A stretch of DNA of 64,000 bases from Thalassobius sp. I31.1 (GTDB lineage: Bacteria > Pseudomonadota > Alphaproteobacteria > Rhodobacterales > Rhodobacteraceae), in contig NZ_PWAA01000065.1 in NCBI RefSeq assembly GCF_003031585.1, positions 62,001-126,000 on the forward strand. The letters are read 5' to 3'. The notes under the pieces are model-generated. The model was not told where the DNA came from. It did not search any database and was given only the letters and a program-made list of their open reading frames with translations. Each line of letters opens with the position of its first letter. Positions within the stretch are counted from its first letter, which is position 1. Made by a program: the position numbers and the translations under genes. This document shows, in pieces, positions 8,697 to 17,867 of the stretch.

Positions 8697-9743
8697 TTAC
8701 GCTCCGGCACCCGCCCGCAATTTATCTGCCAAGCCCTGCATATCCACAGGATCTGGCGCTTCAAAGCGCAGGGTCTCGCCCGTGTCGGGATGCACAAAAC
8801 CAAGGCTGGCCGCATGCAGCGCCTGGCGTGGGAATGCGCGTGCAGCGGCGGCGGCCACGGGACCAACGGCTTTATCCGCCAGTTTGCGTTTGCCGCCATA
8901 GGTCTGATCCCCGATCAGCCCGTGCCCGGCGTGGGTCATATGCACACGGATCTGGTGGGTGCGGCCGGTTTCAAGCCAACATTCGACCTTCGCCGCCACA
9001 GCGGGGTTGCCATAGCTTTCGAGAATACGCACCCGTGTCACCGCATGACGGCCACCCGTGAAAATCGCCTGCTGTTTCTGACGGTCATGTTTGTGCCGCG
9101 CCAGCATGGTGGTGATTTTCATGATGTTGCTGGTTTCGAAATTCACGCCCTTCACGCCGCGCAGACGTGGATCAAAGGCATCCGGCACGCCATACACCAT
9201 CGCGTGGTAATGACGTTCAACCGTGTGTTTCTCAAATTGTTTTGCCAGGCCCTGATGGGCCTTATCGGTTTTCGCAACCACCAGCAGGCCAGACGTATCT
9301 TTGTCGATCCGGTGCACAATGCCCGGACGCGCCTTGCCACCAACACCAGACAGCTCCCCGCCAAAGTGATGCAGCAGGGCATTCACAAGCGTGCCAGATG
9401 GCGTGCCGGGGGCCGGATGCACCACCATGCCCACGGGTTTATTCACAACAATCAGGTGGTCATCTTCATAGAGGATATCGAGCGGGATATCTTCGGGCAG
9501 AATATGCGTGTCCTGCGCCTGTGGCACGGCAATGGAAACCACATCGCCAGCAGCCACTTTCGCCTTCTGATCGGTGACAACCACGCCTGCACGGCTGACA
9601 GCCCCTTCCGCGATCAGTTTCGCAAGGCGCGAGCGTGACAGCGAAGCTTCCTCTGGCACATCGCGCGCAAGGGCTTTATCAAGACGGGGCGGAGGGTTGT
9701 CCGCGATCACGACCTCAATGATATCCTGAGAAAGATCCTGCAT
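8697..9743 (-). CDS. rluD: RluA-family 23S rRNA pseudouridine synthase (RluD type)
   Basis: Converts uridines of 23S rRNA helix 69 to pseudouridine if truly RluD. The 348-residue protein has an N-terminal S4 RNA-binding domain (about 17-85, RLDKALARDVPEEASLSRSRL) and a catalytic domain with HRIDKDTSGLLV carrying the catalytic aspartate. The ATG at 9743 is chosen because the protein then starts MQDLSQDIIEVV, with AAGGGA upstream; it overlaps the divergent start codon of the next gene. The assignment to RluD rather than another RluA-family member rests on the S4 domain and length. Confidence 0.9.
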   Translation of the reverse strand: MQDLSQDIIEVVIADNPPPRLDKALARDVPEEASLSRSRLAKLIAEGAVSRAGVVVTDQKAKVAAGDVVSIAVPQAQDTHILPEDIPLDILYEDDHLIVVNKPVGMVVHPAPGTPSGTLVNALLHHFGGELSGVGGKARPGIVHRIDKDTSGLLVVAKTDKAHQGLAKQFEKHTVERHYHAMVYGVPDAFDPRLRGVKGVNFETSNIMKITTMLARHKHDRQKQQAIFTGGRHAVTRVRILESYGNPAVAAKVECWLETGRTHQIRVHMTHAGHGLIGDQTYGGKRKLADKAVGPVAAAAARAFPRQALHAASLGFVHPDTGETLRFEAPDPVDMQGLADKLRAGAGA

Positions 9744-10071
9744 GTCTGATGTCCCTTCTGACGTCCCGAATGAAGAACCGGTGGAACTGCCCGCCAGCCT
9801 GAAGTTTCTGAAACTGCTGGTCACAGTGCTGACCGGCGTGATGATCCTGGGCGTTGTAGTGATCATTTACCTGCTTGTCACGCAGCTAACGCGCATGCCC
9901 GACCCTCTGGTGCTGCCGGATGTGATTTCCCTGCCCGAAGGCCACAGCACCACAGCCTTTACGCGCGGCACAGACTGGTTTGCCGTGGTGACAGAAAGTG
10001 AGACTGGCGAGGCGATCCTGATCTATGATCTTGGCAGCGGAGAGTTGCGCCAGGAAATCACGGTGGAGTAA
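9742..10071 (+). CDS. DUF6476-like single-pass membrane protein
   Basis: A 109-residue protein with one transmembrane helix at about 26-52 (LLVTVLTGVMILGVVVIIYL), a short proline- and acid-rich cytoplasmic head and a small extracytoplasmic domain (about 60-109). It matches a small conserved Rhodobacterales family that sits divergent to rluD; no function is known. Its ATG (9742-9744) shares two bases with the rluD ATG on the opposite strand, so each gene's ribosome-binding region lies inside the other's reading frame. Its stop directly abuts the stop of the convergent TPR gene. Confidence 0.75.
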   Translation: MSDVPSDVPNEEPVELPASLKFLKLLVTVLTGVMILGVVVIIYLLVTQLTRMPDPLVLPDVISLPEGHSTTAFTRGTDWFAVVTESETGEAILIYDLGSGELRQEITVE

Positions 10072-12063
10072 CTACTCCCGCGTCGGTTGAGGTGAAAAAC
10101 CGAGATTATACCCCTTCACCTCCCAGGCCAGATCAAGCCTGTTCTGACGCAGGTTTTCATGGGAATACAAATCCTGAAAAAACACCTCTTCCCCGTTCAC
10201 CTCTTGCACGGATTGTGATCGGGTATATTCGCGATAATACCGGGTGCCCTCACTGTCGGGAAAACACTCCATAATCGCGTCATAAAGGATAGTGGCCTGC
10301 GCGACTCCGATCCTATTCTCTCTGGTTCCGTTCATCTGCGCTATCGTCGCCCCGGTGTATGCCGCAGAAGCCGCCACCCATGACTTATCCGGATCCTGTA
10401 ACACTTCATTAAACGAAATTCCATTTTCCAAAGGTTCCAAGGTGTTCGGATGGACAATCGCGTCAAGCTCAATCGCGTCTTCACAGCTGATCTCAGGTCG
10501 ATCCGCGCGTTTTTTCGGCCAGAGCGGTGGGCAGTCGTCCCCTGCTCCCAGACAGTTCACCAAAAACAAACCCGCAGCCTTTGCATTCCCCGGTTCCAGC
10601 CGAACAAGGTCCCGAAGTGGATTTCCGCCCAATGCGAATTCTTCGCGCGCATGATGAAGCGCCCCCAGAAGATACAACGTAAAACGATCTGCCGGCTCTG
10701 CATTTGCCCGAACGGTTAATTCAGCAATACGCGCCTCTGCCTCGCCACTTTCAATCAGCATCCGCGCCAGTTGCATAAACAATTGGCGTTCATCCTCTGC
10801 CGCCTCCTGCAGCAGGTCAAACTCCGCCTCTAGCAGTTCCGCAGCCTGCGCATATTCCCCGGCCTCTTCCAGCGCATCAACCCATTTCTCAGTGATTGAG
10901 GCCCGGTCAGGTGCATGTCCCGCTACGATATCATTGTGGATTTGAGCCACATCATCCCCACGATCCAGCTGTTTCAAAGTATACAACAGCGCTTTTATTC
11001 CCCTGTCATGCTCAGGATCGATCTCAAGCGAACGTATTATAAGCCCCAGGCCAATCTCATACTCCCCATCCAAACGGTGAAGCCAAGATTTATGACGCAG
11101 TGTATACGCGTAATCAGGGGCAATTTCATATGCGGTTTGTACGGCTTCGCGCGCCTCTTCAAAGCGATCCAGTTTTTGGTAACGCCAGGAAAGACGGGTC
11201 CAGGCATCCGCTACATCTTGAGAGGAAGCATTTTCAGGAACAAGAGCCAAGCCACGTTCAAAGGCATCAACGGTTTTCTCGTAGTCTTCATTCTCCACAT
11301 CAGTGTAATCATCGGCCATCTCAAGCCAAAACAAATACTCCAGTGTTTTCAGATCAGGATTGGCCTGTGTAAGCTGATCCAAAATATCGTCCAGATCATC
11401 CTGACGCTCCATCAGGCTTAACAAATACGGCAATTCCCTAACGGCCCAATCATCCCCTGGTCCCAATTCAAGGGCGCGGATAAGTATCGGCAGTGCAATG
11501 TCATATGCGCCGTTTTTTCGGTGTAGCCAGGCACTAATTTCAACAGTGTATGGATGATCCGGCGCAATTCCCATGGCGGTTTCGGACGCCACCATCGCAT
11601 CACTCAAACGCCCCGCTGCCTCATAGCGCCAGGCCAGTTGGCTCCAGATGTTTGCAACCCGTTCAGTTGGATGATTTTCCGGCAACACATCAAGCGCACG
11701 CTCAGTAAGTTCAACGGACATCTCATATTCCTCTGCAACGGATAACGCAGAGGCTCCAGTCAACAAGGCACGATACCGGTATTCCCAATCACTGTTTTGT
11801 AATTCAGTCAGCTCACGCACTGCAAACGCCACCTGACCGGTTTCATGCAGACCAAAATAACGCCAATAGCGGAATTGGTAGCGCTCATTTGCATGAAAGC
11901 CGCCCCCCTCCAACAGTTCGTTGCAAGCGGCGACACCCTCCGCGGGGAAGCTTCCTGCCTGGGCACATGCAAACATCATGCGTTTGTCTGGGTTTTGGCT
12001 CCATACAAATGCCGCAGCAACAACGCAAAAGATCGAAATGAGACGTAGTATTCCAGATGACAT
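10072..12063 (-). CDS. Secreted or membrane-anchored TPR-repeat protein
   Basis: A 663-residue tetratricopeptide-repeat protein of unknown role. The ATG at 12063 has AAGG upstream and gives an N-terminal hydrophobic segment (about 5-21) that could be a signal peptide or anchor; an in-frame ATG 36 bases earlier lacks a good ribosome site. Two long units, about 110-230 and 258-378, are copies of each other with a period near 148 residues: SQLAWRYEAAGRLSDAM matches TRLSWRYQKLDRFEEAR and SAWLHRKNGAYDIAL matches KSWLHRLDGEYEIGL. The C-terminal 150 residues are not TPR and hold several cysteines. Base composition is AT-richer than surrounding genes. It likely scaffolds protein contacts in the periplasm, but partners are unknown. 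Confidence 0.72.
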   Translation of the reverse strand: MSSGILRLISIFCVVAAAFVWSQNPDKRMMFACAQAGSFPAEGVAACNELLEGGGFHANERYQFRYWRYFGLHETGQVAFAVRELTELQNSDWEYRYRALLTGASALSVAEEYEMSVELTERALDVLPENHPTERVANIWSQLAWRYEAAGRLSDAMVASETAMGIAPDHPYTVEISAWLHRKNGAYDIALPILIRALELGPGDDWAVRELPYLLSLMERQDDLDDILDQLTQANPDLKTLEYLFWLEMADDYTDVENEDYEKTVDAFERGLALVPENASSQDVADAWTRLSWRYQKLDRFEEAREAVQTAYEIAPDYAYTLRHKSWLHRLDGEYEIGLGLIIRSLEIDPEHDRGIKALLYTLKQLDRGDDVAQIHNDIVAGHAPDRASITEKWVDALEEAGEYAQAAELLEAEFDLLQEAAEDERQLFMQLARMLIESGEAEARIAELTVRANAEPADRFTLYLLGALHHAREEFALGGNPLRDLVRLEPGNAKAAGLFLVNCLGAGDDCPPLWPKKRADRPEISCEDAIELDAIVHPNTLEPLENGISFNEVLQDPDKSWVAASAAYTGATIAQMNGTRENRIGVAQATILYDAIMECFPDSEGTRYYREYTRSQSVQEVNGEEVFFQDLYSHENLRQNRLDLAWEVKGYNLGFSPQPTRE

Positions 12064-12127
12064 AATGAAGGCCTTAAAAATCTTGCCTCCATTTGACATG
12101 CGATTATGTCCAAAAGTTGTTAGTCAC

Positions 12128-13324
12128 TCACATTTTTCGCTTGAGTTCCGCCAGAACCGCATCTGTATCCGCCCCAAAACGCGGGGGGGCACGGCGGTAG
12201 GTGACGGGGGTTGCCGAGAAGTTCAGAGGGTTGCCAAGCACCGGGATCACACCATCCGCCGCATCCTCTGACGGCAGACCCGGTGCCATGTTGCGCGCGG
12301 CCACCTGGTCGCTTGCCATGACCTGATCCAGCGTGTTCACAGGGCCAACCGGCACTTTGATCGCTTCAAGACCTGAAATGATCTCTGCCATCGGGATCTT
12401 CGCCAGTTCAGGTTCAATCAACGCATAAAGCGTATCGCGGTTTTCAAGGCGCGCGGGGTTGGTCGCGAAACGTGGATCAGAAGCATGCTCGCCCAGGCCC
12501 AGCCACGCCATAAAGCGCTGAAACTGCGTGTCATTCCCCACAGCCAAAATCACATGGCCGTCGCTTGCCGCGCAGGTTTTATAGGGCACGATATTGGGGT
12601 GACCATTGCCGCGCCGTTTTGGCAGCTCACCGGACACCCGGTAGTTCACACCCTCATTGATCAGCCAGGCAATCTGACTGTCCACCAATGCAATATCAAT
12701 CTGCTGCCCCTGCCCGGTTGCATCACGATGACGCAGGGCCGCGAGGATCCCCGTGGTCGCATACATGCCGCACATGACGTCTGCGATGCCAACGCCGACT
12801 TTCATCGGCTCGCCTTCCGGTTCACCCGTCAGGGACATGATCCCACCATAACCCTGCGCCATCAGATCATAGCCGGGCTTAGAAGCATTCGGGCCGGTCT
12901 GACCGTAGCCAGAGATCGAACAGTAAACGAGGCCAGGCAGATCATCTTTCAGGCTGGCATAATCCAGCCCGTATTTCGCAAGAGACCCGGGTTTAAAGTT
13001 CTCAATCAGCACATCTGCATCTGCCGCCAGATCACGGATCAGCTGCTGGCCTTCGGGCGTGGAAATATCCACAGCAACGGATCGTTTATTGCGATTGGCA
13101 CAGATGAAATAAGCGCTGATATCACTGTCAGACCCATCCGCCATTTCCACATAAGGTGGCCCCCAGGCACGGGTGTCATCGCCGCCTGTGCGCGGGTTTT
13201 CGATCTTGATCACCTCCGCGCCCATATCCCCCAAAAGCTGGGTGCAGGTCGGGCCTGCAAGGATACGCGACAGATCCAGAACTTTCAGGCCGTGCAAGGG
13301 GCCATTTACCGGGGTTTCAGACAT
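12128..13324 (-). CDS. Class III (CaiB/BaiF) acyl-CoA transferase
   Basis: Transfers CoA between carboxylic acids through an aspartyl-CoA thioester. The 398 residues show the family opening LHGLKVLDLSRILAGPTCTQLLGDMGAEVIKIE, the RNKRSVAVD segment, and GYDLMAQGYGGIMSLTGEPEGEPMKVG, which contains the catalytic aspartate region. It begins 2 bp after the stop of the ThDP enzyme and is last in a three-gene operon with an acyl-CoA dehydrogenase. Formyl-CoA:oxalate CoA-transferase is a close alternative name, but the neighbours do not form a clear oxalate pathway. Family certain, substrate unknown. Confidence 0.88.
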   Translation of the reverse strand: MSETPVNGPLHGLKVLDLSRILAGPTCTQLLGDMGAEVIKIENPRTGGDDTRAWGPPYVEMADGSDSDISAYFICANRNKRSVAVDISTPEGQQLIRDLAADADVLIENFKPGSLAKYGLDYASLKDDLPGLVYCSISGYGQTGPNASKPGYDLMAQGYGGIMSLTGEPEGEPMKVGVGIADVMCGMYATTGILAALRHRDATGQGQQIDIALVDSQIAWLINEGVNYRVSGELPKRRGNGHPNIVPYKTCAASDGHVILAVGNDTQFQRFMAWLGLGEHASDPRFATNPARLENRDTLYALIEPELAKIPMAEIISGLEAIKVPVGPVNTLDQVMASDQVAARNMAPGLPSEDAADGVIPVLGNPLNFSATPVTYRRAPPRFGADTDAVLAELKRKM

Positions 13325-13326
13325 GA

Positions 13327-14943
13327 TCAGATCTTTCCATCATAGGCACGGGCTTCAATCTCTGCCGCAATCACAGTGAATGTACCCGCCGTTTTCGCTG
13401 CTTCAAGTGCTGCGCGCAGCGCGTCACGATTTGTCACACGATAACCCTGCCCGCCCAGCGATCTGCCAAGACCTGCAAAATCATGCCGCCCAAAGGCCAC
13501 ACCATGTTTCGCCATCTGACGGCCACGTTGTTTCAGCTCAATCAGGGCCAGTTCCGCATCGACAAAGACCACAAAGATCGGGTTGCCGCCCAATTCCGCA
13601 GCAGTCGCCAGTTCACCCGCGCACATCAATGTGCCCGCATCACCTGAGAAGCTGATCACCTGGCGATCCGGTGCCGCGAATTTCGCCCCCATCGCCAAAG
13701 GCAGAGCACAGCCCATGGTGCACAGGGCCGAACTTTGCAGCAGGCCACGCGGGCTGTCACACTGCCAGATCTGCGACAGAAGGATGCGGTGCGCGCCACT
13801 GTCTGCGGTGGCGATGGTTCCTTCGGGCATGGCGTCGCGACATTCCGCGATCACCGCCGCCGGGCCCCAGTCCTCCGATGTGTCGAACAGCCCTGCCAAC
13901 GCATCTTTCGCTTGAGCAATTTCACCTCCGGACCAGGTTTCAACAGGATCAACACCCTGGCTCAGCACCTTCAGAGTTTCACCGGTATGCGCGATGAAAT
14001 TCACTGTCGCCTGGTGCATGTAATGATCATTCATAACCGGCGCGATATCGATGACATTGACCTGCGCAGGATCCCAGATTTCACGCCAGCCCGGGCGCAT
14101 TTCAATTGGATCATACCCTGCACAGATGATCAGATCCGCGTCTTTCACAAAGGGCACAAGCACCGTGTCTGCACGTGGCGACAGGCCCGCGCCCCCAAGG
14201 CAAAGCGGATGATCCTCGCGCAACACGCCCTTAGCTTTGTAGCTGGTGATCACGGGGATATTGAAGCGTTCTGCGAAGGTCTGAAGATCCGCGTGAGAAC
14301 CTTCGGTCAGCACATCAAGCCCGGCAATAATGACAGGTTTCTTCGCCGCGCCCAGCCACGCACGCGCCTGCGCAAGATCTGGTCCTGCGGGAACCACCGG
14401 GCTTGCAGGCGCAAGGCGACGCAGGCGTTTGGGCGCAACCTTTGCGTCGGCAACCGAAATTGGCACATCAATATGCACAGGGCCCGGACGTGGAGCCATC
14501 GCAATAGACACCGCCTTATCTGCAATAATATCAGCACCTTCTGCCGTCAGCTTAAAAGTTGCCTTGGTGACCTCATTCAGCACCGCCTGATGATCCAGAA
14601 CCTGATGGGTATAGGTCAGGGCCTCGTCATCATCGACACACCCCGACAGCACAATCATCGGCACGCGATCCTGATGTGCGTTGGCAATCACATTCACACC
14701 GTTCAACACGCCAGGCCCAAGCGTTGCCACCAGGATACCCGGCGCACCATCCACATGATGCACCCCTTCCGCCATGAAACCCGCAGCATTTTCATGTTTG
14801 CAAAGGGTGAATTTAATACCCGCCTTTTCCAACGCATCCACCATGGTCAGAACCTCACCGCCGGGCATGCCGAAAGCGTGGCGGCAGCCGGCCTCATACA
14901 GGCGGCGTGCGACCAGATCTGCGGCGCGTGTTACTTGAGTCAT
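13327..14943 (-). CDS. Thiamine diphosphate-dependent acetolactate synthase-like enzyme
   Basis: A 538-residue ThDP enzyme with the three usual domains: N-terminal PYR domain (catalytic glutamate in CKHENAAGFMAEG), a central Rossmann-like domain (about 185-320) and a C-terminal PP domain with the cofactor motif GDAGTLMCAGELATA. The position after the GDA motif normally occupied by Asn reads VFVDAELALIE, unlike biosynthetic acetolactate synthases. No small regulatory subunit (ilvH) is adjacent, which argues against branched-chain biosynthesis and for a catabolic 2-keto acid or acyl-CoA lyase or carboligase role. It overlaps the acyl-CoA dehydrogenase stop by 4 bp (ATGA). Confidence 0.82.
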   Translation of the reverse strand: MTQVTRAADLVARRLYEAGCRHAFGMPGGEVLTMVDALEKAGIKFTLCKHENAAGFMAEGVHHVDGAPGILVATLGPGVLNGVNVIANAHQDRVPMIVLSGCVDDDEALTYTHQVLDHQAVLNEVTKATFKLTAEGADIIADKAVSIAMAPRPGPVHIDVPISVADAKVAPKRLRRLAPASPVVPAGPDLAQARAWLGAAKKPVIIAGLDVLTEGSHADLQTFAERFNIPVITSYKAKGVLREDHPLCLGGAGLSPRADTVLVPFVKDADLIICAGYDPIEMRPGWREIWDPAQVNVIDIAPVMNDHYMHQATVNFIAHTGETLKVLSQGVDPVETWSGGEIAQAKDALAGLFDTSEDWGPAAVIAECRDAMPEGTIATADSGAHRILLSQIWQCDSPRGLLQSSALCTMGCALPLAMGAKFAAPDRQVISFSGDAGTLMCAGELATAAELGGNPIFVVFVDAELALIELKQRGRQMAKHGVAFGRHDFAGLGRSLGGQGYRVTNRDALRAALEAAKTAGTFTVIAAEIEARAYDGKI

Positions 14944-16175
14944 TTGTTGGTTCCTTCGGCGTTTTTTACGTAACCATCACGGGTTTGCGGCACTTTAATG
15001 CCCAGCAATCCACCCGCAACCTGTGTTTTCAGAATTTGGGCGGTTCCTCCCCCAATTGTGAACATCCGCACGTCACGATACATGCGCTCAAGCGGTTCCT
15101 GATCGCCATAACCGCGCGCACCAAACATCTGCAGCGCGTCATTCACAACAGATATCGCGTTTTCACTGGCGAACATTTTCGCCCGCGCTGCCAGACGCAT
15201 GTCGGGAAAGCCCTTGCCGCACAGTGTCTGCGCCGCCTCACGTAACATCAGACGCGACGCATGCACTTTTGCGTCCATCTCAGCCAACATCCATTGCAAC
15301 CCCTGAAATTCCCCAATGGGGCGCCCGAATTGTTCCCGTTCCTTCAGATACCGCGTGGCATGGTCCAGCGCGCCAGCGGCGATGCCCATAGCAATCGTAC
15401 CCGCACCCACGCGCTGACTGTTATAAGCGGTCATCAGATCCGCAAAGCCGCGTTTAAAACCGGAGGGCGGCAGAACGACCATATCATCCGCGATAAAGAC
15501 ATCCTCAAAATGAAGCTCGGCCTCGGGCATGCCACACAGCCCCATGGTACGTTCGCGGCGGGCCACAGTGAAGCCTTCACAGGCGTCACCATTGTCCGGG
15601 TCATGTAACAAAAGAAATCCACCAATGCCCTGATCGACACCTGCGTCATCCAGCACACGGGCAAAAACCAGATGCAGCTTTGACACGCCCCCCCCGGTGA
15701 TCCAGTGTTTCACCCCGTTCAGACGATATCCGCCCTTCACCTTTTGCGCTGTGCTGGTCATTTCTGTGGCGGCGGATCCCGCATCAGGTTCTGTGATGCA
15801 GATCGCTGTTTTATCGCCTGCCAGCACATATTTCGCGCAGAATACCTTCTGTTCTTCCGTGCCATAGGCCATCACCGCGCTGATGCCGCCCATATTGGCT
15901 TCAACAATAATGCGGGCGGTCAGGGTGCAATGACGGGCCACCTCTTCAACCACATCAACGACCTGAAGAAAGCTCGCCCCCTGCCCGCCATATTCACGTG
16001 GGATCGACATGCCCATCAGTTTCACAGCCACAAGATCAGGAATGTTCTCATGACAATATTCGCGGCTTTGGTCCCATTTAGGCGCCCGGGCGGCAAGCGT
16101 CGGGCCAAGGCCACGGGCGGCTTTCAGAAGCAGGGTTTCGGTAGGGATCACAGGTGAAGCAGAAAGGTCAGACAT
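14940..16175 (-). CDS. Acyl-CoA dehydrogenase
   Basis: FAD-dependent dehydrogenase of 411 residues introducing an alpha-beta double bond into an acyl-CoA. The start at 16175 has AAGGA seven bases upstream; the long in-frame extension beyond it has no family similarity. Visible motifs are ICITEPDAGSAATEM and KHWITGGGVSK in the middle domain and the C-terminal helical domain with YKEREQFGRPIGEFQGLQWMLAEM-like sequence, here reading YLKEREQFGRPIGEFQ, and QMFGARGYGDQEPLERMYRD. It is first in the operon with a ThDP enzyme and a CoA-transferase and is divergent from a LysR regulator. Substrate chain is not predictable. Confidence 0.9.
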   Translation of the reverse strand: MSDLSASPVIPTETLLLKAARGLGPTLAARAPKWDQSREYCHENIPDLVAVKLMGMSIPREYGGQGASFLQVVDVVEEVARHCTLTARIIVEANMGGISAVMAYGTEEQKVFCAKYVLAGDKTAICITEPDAGSAATEMTSTAQKVKGGYRLNGVKHWITGGGVSKLHLVFARVLDDAGVDQGIGGFLLLHDPDNGDACEGFTVARRERTMGLCGMPEAELHFEDVFIADDMVVLPPSGFKRGFADLMTAYNSQRVGAGTIAMGIAAGALDHATRYLKEREQFGRPIGEFQGLQWMLAEMDAKVHASRLMLREAAQTLCGKGFPDMRLAARAKMFASENAISVVNDALQMFGARGYGDQEPLERMYRDVRMFTIGGGTAQILKTQVAGGLLGIKVPQTRDGYVKNAEGTNK

Positions 16176-16234
16176 CGGGGCATCCTTTGTTGTTACGCCC
16201 TCGCTACGCCGCTTGAAAATTAACATCAATCGAA

Positions 16235-16256
16235 TATAAATGAAGTATAAATTAAG
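16235..16256. promoter_or_regulatory. Direct 11-bp repeat in the LysR/acyl-CoA dehydrogenase promoter region
   Basis: Two adjacent 11-mers, TATAAATGAAG and TATAAATTAAG, differ at one base and lie in the AT-rich 92-bp space between divergent genes. They may be a LysR operator, or simply promoter AT-richness. Confidence 0.3.
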
Positions 16257-16267
16257 GATTGCTGAAC

Positions 16268-17128
16268 ATGAATATCCAGAGCCTGTGCACATTGTTAAAC
16301 ATCTCAGAAACCGGATCATTTTCCGAAACAGCAGGGCTTTTGAATATGACCCTGCCCGCGGTTTCCATGCAGATGAAAGCCCTGGAAGAAAGCCTGGGTG
16401 CAAAGCTGTTTGACCGCACCGCACGCCCGCCACGCATGACGCCAGAGGCACGGGCGCTGTTGCCGGATGTGCGGGTGATCCTGGCGGCACGGGCACGCAT
16501 CGAATGCATAAGCGAAAACGACGACACGTTGCGCGGGCACTACCGGATTGGCTTTGTGCCGACAACCAGCGTGCGCCTGCTGCCCGGGTTTCTGAAACAG
16601 GCCCGCACACAAGCACCAGAAGCCCGGTTTGAAGCCTCAACCGGGCTATCCACAACCCTGTGTAGCGCCGTGCAGGCGGGCACTTTGGACTGCGCCGTGG
16701 TCACAGATGACGATCTGCCCGACGGGCTGCACTGCACGACGATCAGCACCGAGGATATGGCGCTGGCCCTGCCGGACGGATTTGAACACGCAACACTGCC
16801 GGAACTGCCTGGCGCGCTGCCGTTTCTACAGTTCCTGCCTGCAGGTGGCATCGGGCGGCACATCGGAACCTGGCTGCGGGACAACAAACACCAGCCAAAA
16901 GACCGCATCACCTTTGATATGGTTGAACCGATTATCGAATGCCTGTCACATGGGATCGGATATGCCATCCTGCCGCGTCCGGACCTGGAACGCTGGCCTG
17001 ACAAACCCTTCCACATCCGCCCCCTGCCCGGCACGCCGCTGACGCGGGATCTGGTCTTTGTTGCACGCGATGGCATGCTGGGGGAAACTGCGCGGGCACA
17101 GATCCTTGCGATGCTTCAGAAGCGCTGA
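16268..17128 (+). CDS. LysR-family transcriptional regulator
   Basis: A 286-residue regulator with an N-terminal winged helix-turn-helix (FSETAGLLNMTLPAVSMQMKALEESLGAKLFDR at about 17-49 in outline) and a periplasmic-binding-like effector domain (about 90-286). The ATG at 16268 has AAGGA upstream; a TTG nine bases earlier is the alternative. Divergent placement 92 bp from the acyl-CoA dehydrogenase operon makes it the probable regulator of that operon. Its 3' end overlaps the convergent narR by 13 bp. Confidence 0.88.
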   Translation: MNIQSLCTLLNISETGSFSETAGLLNMTLPAVSMQMKALEESLGAKLFDRTARPPRMTPEARALLPDVRVILAARARIECISENDDTLRGHYRIGFVPTTSVRLLPGFLKQARTQAPEARFEASTGLSTTLCSAVQAGTLDCAVVTDDDLPDGLHCTTISTEDMALALPDGFEHATLPELPGALPFLQFLPAGGIGRHIGTWLRDNKHQPKDRITFDMVEPIIECLSHGIGYAILPRPDLERWPDKPFHIRPLPGTPLTRDLVFVARDGMLGETARAQILAMLQKR

Positions 17129-17811
17129 TCGTCAATGCCCGGCGTCGGTTTTGCCAGCCCCGTCAGATCGGCCTTATTGGTCAGACGCACGTCATATCCG
17201 CTGACCTCAACCCCATACGGGCCCAGCGCCTTGATCGCGCGGGACAGGTTTTCCGGGGTCATACCGAGGTAAGACGCCAAAGCACGTTTCTCCAGCGGCA
17301 GGCGGAATTCATCCGCGCCATATTCAACGCTTTTGCGCAGCATATAATTCGCGAGCCGTTCAATTGAGGATCGCAGCTTCAGGTTCTTACTGCTTTTCAC
17401 AACAGACCGGTAACATTGCGCCAGTTCCGTCACCACGGCCCGGGCAAAGCCTGCGTCTTTGTCAAAAACATCCCGCACGTCAGCGGAAGGCAACATGATC
17501 AGACGGGATTTCTCCATTGTGCGGGAACTCATGAGATAGGGCGCATCGCGCACAGTCGCCGCCAGAATGAAAGTGGAGACCGGGCGCACAATCGCCATGG
17601 TGCTGTCGCTGCCGTTCCAGGACGCATAAAGTTCGACGCTGCCCGACATCAGCACATAAAGAAAATCCGCACGATCCCCTTCATGTGTCAGTTCCACCTG
17701 TGGCGGGAACATCTGTACATAGGCCCCCCGCATCAGACGTTCAAAATTGTCGGATTCCATATTTCTGAAGAGATCCAGTTTCAGGATCTCCGGAATGTCT
17801 GACTCGCGCAT
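17116..17811 (-). CDS. narR: Crp/Fnr-family regulator, NarR-like
   Basis: A 231-residue regulator with a cyclic-nucleotide-binding-type sensor domain (about 20-120), a dimer helix and a C-terminal helix-turn-helix (KRALASYLGMTPENLSRAIKAL, about 178-199). The N-terminus lacks the clustered cysteines of FNR, so it does not carry an Fe-S oxygen sensor of that type. In Paracoccus NarR, a protein of this kind, is encoded just upstream of narK and is needed for nar expression with nitrate or nitrite. Position and architecture match, so NarR is the best name; a DNR/NNR-type nitric oxide sensor is the alternative. The protein is divergent from narK with FNR-type boxes between. Confidence 0.8.
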   Translation of the reverse strand: MRESDIPEILKLDLFRNMESDNFERLMRGAYVQMFPPQVELTHEGDRADFLYVLMSGSVELYASWNGSDSTMAIVRPVSTFILAATVRDAPYLMSSRTMEKSRLIMLPSADVRDVFDKDAGFARAVVTELAQCYRSVVKSSKNLKLRSSIERLANYMLRKSVEYGADEFRLPLEKRALASYLGMTPENLSRAIKALGPYGVEVSGYDVRLTNKADLTGLAKPTPGIDDQRF

Positions 17812-17853
17812 GGCTTGCTACCCTTTTCCCCTGCAACGTGTATCACGTCGCAA

Positions 17854-17867
17854 TTGACAAAAATCAA
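17854..17867. promoter_or_regulatory. FNR/NarR-type box, narR-proximal
   Basis: TTGAC-AAAA-ATCAA matches the Crp/Fnr consensus TTGAT-N4-ATCAA in 9 of 10 conserved positions. Its centre is 49 bp from the narR start codon, so it may serve narR autoregulation or act as an upstream site for narK. Confidence 0.65.

Noticed and set aside
13735-14973. 412-codon open frame opposite the ThDP enzyme
   Set aside because: Antisense shadow in GC-rich DNA; the minus-strand protein has all ThDP motifs.
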